Shown: piece after piece, positions 33,333-42,325 of the stretch
Numbering within the stretch: the first letter of the stretch is position 1
How the letters are laid out: the number at the start of each line of letters is the position of its first letter
NCBI RefSeq assembly: GCF_014839835.1
Contig: NC_071642.1
Coordinates: 6,656,052-6,720,051, forward strand
Origin: Dryobates pubescens
Taxonomy: Eukaryota; Chordata; Aves; Piciformes; Picidae
Direction of reading: 5' to 3'
DNA length: 64,000 nucleotides
Program-made: the position numbers and the translations under genes
Notes under the pieces: model-generated
The model's database searches: none
The model's input: only the letters and a program-made list of their open reading frames with translations
Told to the model about the DNA's origin: nothing

Positions 33333-34310
33333 GACCCAGCCTGGCTCCCAGCCCTGCTCCAGCTGGCTCCACTGGGGTGCTTTGTTTTCTGGGGGGAGGG
33401 GGGGGAGGGCTATTTCTGGCTTTGGGGCTTTCGTTTTCCTTTCCTTTCCCCGCTGCGAGCGTCCGACGGTACCCGTGCCGGCACGAAGGAGCTCTTCCAG
33501 AGACTTCCTTCCCTTCTGGTTTAAAGGTTGAGGGGGCAACCTCAGCTTTAAGACTGAACTGAGCAGAGGACCTCTTTCCAAGTCTCACATCCCTCCTCTC
33601 CTCGCATCTCCCGGGAAGGATGGAGCTGGGAGGCGGGAACCTCCTCCAGCCGCGCCGGAGCGATGCGCTGGGACGCGGCCTCCTCCTCCTGACCCCTTGG
33701 GTGTGGTGGGCAAAGACCAGGAGAGACCCTTCCTGGATTCCTGAAGTCCTTGGAGCTGTGCTCTCCAAGCATGGAGAGGTACCAAAGAAGAGGAAGCCTG
33801 GCTCATGGTGTGAGCATCACCCCTGGTGTCTTCAGGAAGGCCTCTCTGCGGGCGGCCGGAGCCGCAGCCCTTTGGGCAGGCTCGAGGAGCACAGCTCACG
33901 GCTTGAGCGTCAGCCTTGGTGTCTTCACAAACATCTCTGGAGCCACAGCTGGGCTTGTTCCCTTGGGCAGCCTGGACAATGCCCTGAGAAGTGCAGGGTG
34001 AAGAGAGGCTTTGTGGGTGTGGGTTTGGGTTTGAAAGCACATTCTGGGTGTCACCGCTCGGAGCAGAGGACACCAAAGCGCACCCGGCCCGGGGCAGAGC
34101 GACCCAGGGGCGGCGTGGGGAGAAGGTGAGGAGGGTGTCCTGACCTCCCTTAGGTCCCTGCTGCTGGATGAGGAGGGGGGAACCACCCCCCCACACACAC
34201 ACACCACCACCTTTCTCCTTCTGTGAGGGCAGTCTTGTGGTGATGCTGCTGAGAAGGGCACCAGAGCAGCGTGGGCAAGGGCAGAGCTGGCACAGCAAGC
34301 CCCAGCCAGG
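33333..34310 (+). other. SLC39A14: SLC39A14 3' UTR (extent unknown)
   Basis: Unique sequence following the stop. No AATAAA or ATTAAA was found in the first few kilobases; the AATAAA-like strings near 38570-38700 lie inside an A-rich purine tract and are unreliable. Confidence 0.5.
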
Positions 34311-34314
34311 AGCT

Positions 34315-34530
34315 GGTGGCCAAGCTGGGTGGTCAAGCTGGATGACCAAGGTGTGGGTGGTCAAGCTGGATGACCAAAGTGTGGGTGGTCAAGCTGGATG
34401 ACCAAGGTGTGGGTGGTCAAGCTGGATGACCAAAGTGTGGGTGGTCAAGCTGGATGACCAAGGTGTGGGTGGCCAAGGTGGATGCTCAAGCTGGGTGACC
34501 AAGCTGTGGGTGGCCAAGCTGGGTGACCAA
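34315..34530 (+). repeat. 28-bp minisatellite
   Basis: About seven copies of gatgaccaaggtgtgggtgg plus tcaagctg. Confidence 0.93.
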
Positions 34531-34539
34531 GTTCACGCT

Positions 34540-36050
34540 GCCACTTGGGGGAACAGACACCAGAGTCTGAGCTCTGCTGCTGCTGAGGTTCAGGGAGGGG
34601 GGGAGGAGGGGGTGTGGGGGGAGGGAGTTGTTTTTAACCAAACCAAGAGACTGTGAAGCTCTTCAGGTTGCTGAATGTCTCCAGCCTGGGGGAGCAGCCA
34701 GAGAAGGGTGTGAGCAGGCAGCTGCCAGCTCTGCTCCCCTGATTCACTAGGTGAATTGACCTCTTATCATATTGATAGTGTTGCCCACCCCACCCCTGTC
34801 ACTTGAGGTTCCCTTGCACCCCCTTCTCCTCTCCCCAAAACCTTAAGCCTGCACCCAGGGGTTGGGGGCTTGGTGGCCACGCTGACCACCAGCAGCTCAG
34901 CCTGGTGGCTGGGGCTGGAGGAGTGGCAGAGGTGGCTTTGGGAGGTGCTTTGGTGGCAGGGGCAGGGTGGTGTCTGCCGTGGCTCCCCACCTGTGATGGG
35001 GTGGTGGCCATCCTGCCACCTCAGCTGGATGCTGTTCAGCTCCAGGGGCTGGAGCTGAGCTTGCCCACTCCTGTCCACACACACACACAGAGGTGGAGGC
35101 TGCACCAGGGACTTCTGCCTGTGCCAAGAGGGACAAGTGACCCTCAGCACCACCCAGGAGTGGTGTCCCCTGCTTTGATTCCTCACTGTAGTTCCTAACT
35201 TGCCTTAGGTCCCATGTTCCTCTTAGACTCCTAACAGCTGGCACTGAGTCCCTAGGTCTCTGCCTGTTGGCACTGCCAATACCCTCATGGATCAGCAGCC
35301 CTACTCTGGGTGGCTTTGGCTAAGCCAGGCATTGACTTTGTCCCCGTGGCACCCAGGAGGTTGTTGGCTTTGTCCTCAACCCAGAAGGTTAAATGTCAGC
35401 ACTCTGAGGAGCAGGGAGCCTTCCTGGGAACACCTCTCCACCCAGAAGGGTGCTTGATGCCAGTGGTGATGCCTCCCAGGAGAGATGGGCTCAGCATGTG
35501 GTGGATGGGCATCATGAAGTCCCTCTTCCCTCTGTGGCTGGTCTGTGGGACAGAACCACCTTGAAGCAGCCTGCTGTGTCCTGGCTTGGGCACCCAGCCA
35601 CCTCTGTAGCACCTGGTGCTGCTTAATTGCTCAGGGAAGTGGTGCTGGAAATTCCTTTTCCCTGCTCCAGGGAGCTGCAGCCACATCTGACCAAGCTGAT
35701 GTGGAAAATCTGAGTCCTCTGCAGGGTGGCTGTGCCCTCACCTCTGTCCCAGGGAGGTGCTTGGCAAACACCACGGGGCTGGCAGCCCTCCACAGGGCAG
35801 AGAGCAGCTGTGCCCTGCCAGGGCCACGTCCTGGCTGGCAGGAGAGGCTCAGAGGTGCACACAGATGGGGAAGCCTCTGCGTTGGAGGGGGCAGGGTGGG
35901 AATCTTCTTGTGTGTCCCCTGAGCACTGTGAGATGCTTGCAGGCCATGCCTGGGAGGTCCTGTGTGTCCCCAGGAGCTGGAAACAGGGCAAGGACCAAGG
36001 TTTGGCTCCCTCAGGGCTGGTACAGGGCCCCTGGCACATGGTAGGAGTCA
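34540..36050. other. Intergenic or 3' UTR sequence, no feature
   Basis: Unique sequence downstream of SLC39A14. A short (CA)n run lies near 35076-35090. No gene was recognised. Confidence 0.35.
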
Positions 36051-36054
36051 TGGC

Positions 36055-36675
36055 TCCATTGTCTTCTTGGCACAGTGTGGAGATCATGAGTCCATTGTCT
36101 TCTCAGCACACCATGAGGATCATGAGTCCAGCACCTGGGCTCACAGTGAGGATCATGAGTCCAGCATCATCCTGGCACATTGTGGGGACCATGAGTCTGT
36201 CTTCTCAACACAGTGAGGATCATGAGTCCATCATCAGCTGGGTTCACAATGAGGATCCATGAGTCCAGCATCAGCTGGGCACACAGTGAGGATCCATGAG
36301 TCCATCATCAGCTGGGCACACAGTGAGGATCCATGAGTCCATCATCAGCTGGGCACACAGTGAGGATCCATGAGTCCATCATCAGCTGGGCACACAGTGA
36401 GGATCCATGAGTCCATCATCAGCTGGGCACACAGTGAGGATCCATGAGTCCAGCATCATCTGGGCACACAGTGAGGATCCATGAGTCCAGCATCATCCTG
36501 GCACATTGTGGGGACCATGAGTCTGTCTTCTCAGCACAGTGAGGATCATGAGTCTATCATCATCTGGGTTCACAATGAGGATCCATGAGTCCATCATCAG
36601 CTGGGCACACAGTGAGGATCCATGAGTCCATCATCAGCTGGGCACACAGTGAGGATCCATGAGTCCATCATCTCC
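36055..36675 (+). repeat. 37-bp minisatellite
   Basis: About 16 copies of gtgaggatccatgagtccat plus catcagctgggcacaca. The left third is more diverged (tggcacattgtggggaccat). Confidence 0.94.
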
Positions 36676-37164
36676 TCCTCTCAAGTTTAACCCTGTTTCT
36701 GGCCAATTGTGTTGACTGTGAGAAATCTGCAACCCAGAGAAACCTGAGCTCCTGCCCCTGGCTCAGGCAGGCTGGTACCTGCCACTGGGGAAGGGATGGG
36801 GGCAGGCAAAGAGGAAGAGGAGGAGGAGGAGGAGGAGGGAAAGTGACCCACGTTGAACTTGTGATGGTTTTTCATCCACCTTTCCCTTTCCCATGTCCAG
36901 TTGGGAGCTCAAGTCCCATCTCAGTATTTCAATGACTCAGGTGTTGTAAGAGAGAACAAAGAACATAATTTATGTCCTTTGGCTTCTGGAGTTCTTTGTG
37001 AAATGCCATCACCAAATCAGACTCTGTGCTGGAAGGAGGGAGGGCTGCAGGCAGGCTCTGGCCACCCGCTGCCACCACCGCTGGGGCTGGGGAGGCCTGG
37101 GGGAGCTCCACTGGCTCAGGAGTTGTTTCCCCAAGGGCAAGGGTTTGAGCCAGGCTGAAAGGAT

Positions 37165-37875
37165 TTGGGTGATGCAATCCCACGTTTCCAGCCCTGATTT
37201 CCAGGGATGGGTGATGCAATCCCACATTTCCAGCCCTGATTTCCAGGGATGGGTGATGCAATTCCCACTTTTCCAGACCTGATTTCCAGGGCTGGATGAT
37301 GCAATTCCCACTTTTCCAGCCCTGATTTCCAGGGATGGATGATGCAATTCCCACTTTTCCAGCCCTGATTTCCAGGGCTGGATGATGCAATTCCCACTTT
37401 TCCAGCCCTGATTTCCAGGGATGGATGATGCAATTCCCACTTTTCCAGCCCTGATTTCCAGGGATGGATGATGCAATTCCCACTTTTCCAGACCTGATTT
37501 CCAGGGATGGGTGATGCAATCCCATGTTTCCAGCCCTGATTTCCAGGGATGGGTGATGCAACTCCCACTTTTCCAGCCCTGATTTCCAGGGATGGATGAT
37601 GCAATTCCCACTTTTCCAGCCCTGATTTCCAGGGCTGGATGATGCAATTCCCACTTTTCCAGCCCTGATTTCCAGGGATGGATGATGCAATTCCCACTTT
37701 TCCAGCCCTGATTTCCAGGGATGGATGATGCAATTCCCACTTTTCCAGCCCTGATTTCCAGGGATGGATGATGCAATTCCCACTTTTCCAGCCCTGATTT
37801 CCAGGGATGGGTGATGCAATCCCATGTTTCCAGCCCTGATTTCCAGGGATGGGTGATGCAATCCCACTTTTCCAG
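37165..37875 (+). repeat. 43-bp minisatellite
   Basis: About 16-17 copies of gatttccagggatggatgat plus gcaattcccacttttccagc and cct. Long minus-strand open frames here are artefacts of the array. Confidence 0.96.
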
Positions 37876-38215
37876 CTTTGCTCTATCCAGGGCTGGGTGC
37901 TGCAATCCCACATTTCCAGCCCTGATCTATCCAGGGCTGGCTGCTGCAATCCCACCTTCCCAGCCCTGATCTGGCTGCTGCAATCCCACCTTCCCAGCCC
38001 TGATCTGGCTGCTGCAATCCCACATTTCCAGCCCTGATCTGGGTGCTGCAATCCCACCTTCCCAGCCCTGATCTAGCTGCTGCAATCCCACCTTCCCAGC
38101 CCTGATCTGGGTGCTGCAATCCCACCTTCCCAGCCCTGATCTGGCTGCTGCAATCCCACCTTCCCAGCCCTGCTCTATCCAGGGCTGGCTGCTGCAATCC
38201 CACCTTGCCAGGCTG
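37876..38215 (+). repeat. 34-bp minisatellite derived from the 43-bp unit
   Basis: About nine copies of gatctggctgctgcaatccc plus accttcccagccct. Same unit as the array to its left minus about 9 bp; intermediate 43-44 bp units (gatctatccagggctgg) sit at the border. Confidence 0.93.
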
Positions 38216-38514
38216 GGTTTCTCCAGGGCTGTGCAGTGTGGCACAGGCGACAGAAGATGGCACTGACAGCTTCCCTCCCCCTAGCCCAGCCCCGTGTGGC
38301 ATCCCTCTGCTGTGCTCCCTTCTAGGAGTCACAAAAGCCTTTTTTTGGCTGCATTTGAATTTCTTTTAAGGTATTTCTGAGCCTTGAGGTTTGCCCTGAG
38401 GGCTTGGAGCTGGGATCTGGAATGGTTTATATCCCTTTCAAGCTTGCCTGGTGGAGCCTGACTGGGAGCTGTGTTGTTTGTGGCCTTGCTGTTCCCCACC
38501 CTGCATCAGGAGGA

Positions 38515-39190
38515 ATGGAGGAAAAAAGAAAGAAAGTTGGGGGGGGAGAGAGAGAGAAAAAAAGGAAATAAAAAGGAAAGATAAAAAAGGTTAAAAAAAA
38601 AAAAAGGCAGAAAAGGCAAAAAAGAAAAAAAGGAAAAGGTAAAAGAAGAAGGTAAAATGTAAACAGAAAAAAGGTAAAGACAGAAAAAAGGAAAATAAAA
38701 TAAAGGGAAAGGCAAAAAAAAAAAGGAAGTAAAAAAGGAGAAGTTAAAAAAAAAATGAAAAGGAAAAAAAAGGGAAATAAAAAAGGCAAAGGCCAAAAAA
38801 GGGGGGAAGGGGAAAGGGAAAAGGCCCAAAAAGGGGGGAAGGGGAAAGGGAAAGGCCCAAAAACGGGGGAAGGGGAAAGGGAAAGGCCCAAAAACGGGGG
38901 AAGGGGAAAGGGAAAAGGCCCAAAAAGGGGGGAAGGGGAAAGGCCAAAAAGGGGGAAATGGAAAAGGAAAAAAGGGAAATGGAAAAGGAAAAAAGGGAAA
39001 TGGAAAAGGAAAAAAGGGAAATGGAAAAGGAAAAAAGGGAAATGGAAAAGGCAAAGGCCAAAAAAGGGGAAAAGGAAAAGGCAAAGGCCAAAAAAGGGGA
39101 AAAGGAAAAGGCAAAGGCCAAAAAAGGGGAAAAGGAAAAGGCAAAGGCCCAAAAAGGGGAAACAAAGAAACAAAAAGGCAAGGCAGTGAA
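38515..39190 (+). repeat. Purine-only tract (GA-rich)
   Basis: About 670 bp almost without pyrimidines on the + strand except short ggcaaaggcc motifs. The left part is A-rich (aaagaaaaaaaggaaaagg); the right part repeats gaaatggaaaaggaaaaaag (about 20-21 bp) and ggcaaaggccaaaaaagggg (about 36 bp). Confidence 0.95.
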
Positions 39191-39544
39191 AAGGGGGTGG
39201 GGAATCAAGAGGCAAACCAAAGTCCCCACTCCCAGTCCCTGCTTTGCTGCTCCCCTTGCCATTCCCCCCCTTTTTTCTGCTCCTCTCGAGCTGCCAGCTC
39301 CAAGAGCAATTTTCAGCAACCCCTTTGCAGCAAAAGCAAACCACCCAGGAAATTCTGTGGGGTTTGAAAGGAAAAAAGCAAAGCTAAATTAAGGAGGAGA
39401 GGTCGCAGCAGGTGGCTGAGTTGTCTCTCCTTCCTCCTCCTCCTTCCTTCTCCTCCTCCTCAGGGCCAGCTTGCCGTTTCCCATGGGGCTGCCAGGCAGC
39501 AGCGCTCCTGCCCTGTGCATCCAGGCTTCAGGTGGTGCCTTCTC

Positions 39545-39912
39545 CCTCCCTGAAGGTGTTCAAGGCCAGGCTGGATGAGACCCTGCGTGACCTGGGCTGG
39601 GGGGAGGTGTCCCTGCCCATGGCAGGGGGTTGGAACTGGATGAGCTTTAAACTCCCTTCCAACCCAACCCATTCTGTCAATCACTCAGAAGTTTCCTTTA
39701 CACACAAGGAAGAACTTCTTTATTTTCAGGTTGATGGAGCCCTGGAGCAGGCTGCTCAGGGAGGCTGTGGATGTCCTCTCCCATGGAGGTGTTCAAGGCC
39801 AGGCTGGATGAGACCTTGAGCAACCTGTGCTGGTGGGAGATGTCCCTGCCCATGGCAGGGGTTTGGAACTGGCTGAGCTTTAAGGTCCCTTCCAACCCAA
39901 ACCATTCCATGG
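39545..39912 (+). mobile_element. Two successive CR1 LINE 3' ends (sense)
   Basis: First copy 39545-39700 and second 39735-39912. Both have gttcaaggccaggctggatg, ccctgcccatggcaggggg or variant, and ttccaacccaa tails. Confidence 0.9.
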
Positions 39913-39954
39913 ACCACAGAATGATGATCCACGATCCATTTCCTGTTCCAGACA

Positions 39955-40490
39955 CTGGCACAGGTTGCCCAGGGAGGTGGTGGAAGCCTCATGCCTGGAG
40001 GTGTTTGCAGCCAGGCTGGAGGTGGCTGTGAGCAGCCTGCTGTGGTGTGAGGTGTCCCTGCCCATGGCAGGGGGGTTGGAACAGGCTGAGCCTTGAGGTC
40101 CCTTCCAGCCCTGACAATTCTGTGCTTCTGTGAATGATCTTAGATTCACAGAATAGGTTGGAAGGGACCTTAAAGCTCACCCAGTTCCAGCCCTCCTGAT
40201 CTCAGAGGTTTGGGGTTTTGGGTTGGTTTTTTCCCCCCAATCTAAGTGATTCCATGAGTCTGTGCTGGCTGAGGTCACCCTCAGCCAGATCCAGGCCTGA
40301 GGGACCTGAGGTTGTTGAGCCTGGAGGAAGAGGAGGCTGAGGGAAGGCCTTCTGCCTGCCTACAGCTGCCTGACAGGAGGCTGGAGCCAGGTGGGGGTTA
40401 GGGAACCATCAAAGCATGAAGGTTGGCAAAGACCTCTGAGATCCTCAAGTCCAACCATCAGCCCCACACACTGAACCATGCCCAGAGTGC
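39955..40490. repeat. Left copy of a 0.5 kb direct duplication (CR1 composite)
   Basis: Sense CR1 end (caggctggaggtggctgtga) joined tail-to-tail to an antisense CR1 end (cagaataggttggaagggac), then tggggttttgggttggtttt, a sense CR1 piece and an antisense start (aagcatgaaggttggcaaag). The same arrangement with the same sequence recurs at 49715-50225. Confidence 0.9.
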
Positions 40491-41095
40491 CATGGCCACA
40501 GGTTTCTTGTACACCTCCAGGGATGGGGGCTCCACCACTGCCCTGGGCAGCCTATATGTTAAAGAATAGAATAGGAATGGAATGGAATAGGAATGGGAAT
40601 TGAATTAACCAGATTGGAAAAGACCTTTGAGATCAAGTCCAACCTATCACCCAACACCATCTAATCAACTCAACCATGGCACCAAGTGCCTCATCCAGGC
40701 TCTTCTTAACCACTTCCAGTGGTGGTTACTCCACCACCTCCCTGGGCAGCACATTCCAAGGCCAATCTCTCTCTCTGTGAAGACTTTTCTTCCTCACCTC
40801 CAGCCTGAACCTCCCCTGGCACAGCTTGAGGCTGTGTCCTCTTGTTCTGGTGCTGGTTCCTGATACCCAACTTAAATTTCCTGCTGGGATCCATCCTCAG
40901 CCTCCCCTGGTGACATCTGGGGCCTCTTCCTCTCGTGTTGCGTGGAGGAAGAGAGTGGCCTGGAAAAGAGGTTGGAGCCAGGTGGGGTTTGGGATCTGCT
41001 CCCAAAGAACAAGCCACAGGTGGAGAGGACACAGCCTCAGGGAAGGTTCAGGTTGTATATCAGGGGGGGAAAACAAAACCAACTTTCTTTGCTGA
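40490..41095 (-). mobile_element. CR1 LINE fragments with pentamer tail
   Basis: Remnant to 40560, then a gaataggaatgg tail (40565-40615) and an antisense CR1 (ccagattggaaaagaccttt; ggttactccaccacctccct) to about 40870. A sense piece follows (gaggttggagccaggtgggg) to 41095. Confidence 0.8.
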
Positions 41096-41655
41096 GAGAG
41101 TGGTCGTCAGCAAACTTGCTGACAGTGCCCTCTGTGCCCTCAGATGATGAATATGTTGACTAGTCCTGGTCCCACTACTGACCCCTGAGGGACTCCACTA
41201 GACACAGACCTCCAAGTGGACTCAGTCCCATTGACCACAGCTCTCTGACTTCAACCAGTTCTCAACCCACCTCACTCCCTGACCATCCCAGACCACACTG
41301 CCTCAGCTTAGCTGCGAGGATGCTGTGGCAGACAGTGTCAAATGCCTTCCTGAAATGCAGACAAACCACATCCACTGCCCTGCCACCATCTATCCGCCTG
41401 GTTATGTCCTTACCAAAGGCTGTCGGGGTGGTCAGACACGACTTCCCCCTGGTAAAACCGTGCTCCCCGGGAGCCTCTTGTCCTTGACACGCCTAAGGGC
41501 AGCACCAAGGGGAAGCTGCTCCATTACCTTTCCAGGGATGGAGGTGAGGCTGACCAGTCTACAGTCACCTGGGTCCTCCTTCTTACCCTGTTTGAAGCCC
41601 GGAGTGGCGTTAGCCTTGCCCCAGTCCCCTCTCCTGCCTGCCACGACCTACCAAA
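41070..41655 (-). mobile_element. CR1-type LINE, start of reverse transcriptase region (antisense)
   Basis: On the minus strand 41644-41432 translates to a diverged LINE reverse-transcriptase start with GKKEDPGDCRLVSLTSIPGK, recognisable as CR1-type. The remainder (aaatgccttcctgaaatgca) matches the next part of ORF2. An upstream ORF2 segment, not the usual 3' end. A short sense CR1 piece follows at 41690-41760. Confidence 0.85.
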
Positions 41656-41883
41656 GGCGACGGAGAGCGGTCAGGCGCAGGCGGCCCGGGGCAGCGCTGG
41701 AGTCCCCATCCCTGGAGGGCTTCCAGCGCCGCGGGGACGAGGCACTGAGGGCCACGGTGTAGAGGTGACCTGGCAGCGCCGGCTGGAGGCTTGGCCTCGA
41801 CGCCCTTAAGCCTCCTTTGCCTGGCAAACCTCTCTGCTCCCCGCCTGGCCCCCGCCGCCATGCCGCCCGCCCCCTCCCCTCCC

Positions 41884-41896
41884 GTCGCCTAGCAAC
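41884..41896 (+). promoter_or_regulatory. PPP3CC: RFX X-box in the PPP3CC promoter
   Basis: GTCGCCTAGCAAC fits the X-box pattern GTNRCC-N-RGYAAC exactly. RFX factors, including germ-cell RFX2, bind such sites. Confidence 0.6.
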
Positions 41897-41930
41897 GCCC
41901 TCCCTCCCCCTCCCCCCCCCCAAGCCCCTC

Positions 41931-41942
41931 CAAGATGGCGGC
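41931..41942 (+). promoter_or_regulatory. PPP3CC: YY1 motif in the PPP3CC promoter
   Basis: CAAGATGGCGGC is an exact match to the extended YY1 consensus, usually found just downstream of transcription starts. It suggests initiation near 41.92 kb. Confidence 0.65.
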
Positions 41943-42059
41943 CGGCAGGGGCTGCGGGGTGGGGAGGAGGGGTGCGGGGGCTCGCCCACGTGACGCGGCG
42001 CGCACGCGCGGCCCCGCCCCTCCGCTCCCCGGGTCCCCGTTCCCCCCCCCCCTCCCCAG

Positions 42060-42069
42060 GCGCATGCGC
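42060..42069 (+). promoter_or_regulatory. PPP3CC: NRF1 palindrome
   Basis: GCGCATGCGC, the perfect NRF1 core palindrome, 200 bp upstream of the ATG. Confidence 0.6.
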
Positions 42070-42273
42070 GCTGCGGCCGAGCGCGGCGGGAGGGAGGGAG
42101 GGGGGCAGCAGGGGAGCGCCGCTGCCGCCGCCGCCGCCGGGGGCAGCTCCGCGGATTCCCCGACCCGCTGACGGGAATACCCCGCGGCCCCCTCCTCGTG
42201 AGGGGAGCAGGGGTCTGGGGGCGGGGGGTACCGAGCGCCGCCACCGCTAACTCCCACCGCCGCCACCACCACC

Positions 42274-42325
42274 ATGTCCGGGCGCGGCCACAACAAGCTG
42301 CCGACCACCGAGCGCATCGTCAAGG
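42274..42325 (+). CDS. PPP3CC: PPP3CC coding exon 1
   Basis: ATG in caccaccaccATG context. Donor caagg|gtgagg, phase 1. Encodes [17 protein letters not shown]. The frame stays open past the donor for another 324 codons into the adjacent minisatellite. Confidence 0.92.

Noticed and set aside
36055-36675. CRISPR-like appearance of regular repeats
   Set aside because: Units are head-to-tail with no unique spacers, and the genome is clearly vertebrate.
36929-38057. Three minus-strand frames of 300-313 codons with repeats such as IPGNQGWKSG
   Set aside because: 43-bp and 34-bp minisatellites; all three frames read the same periodic sequence.
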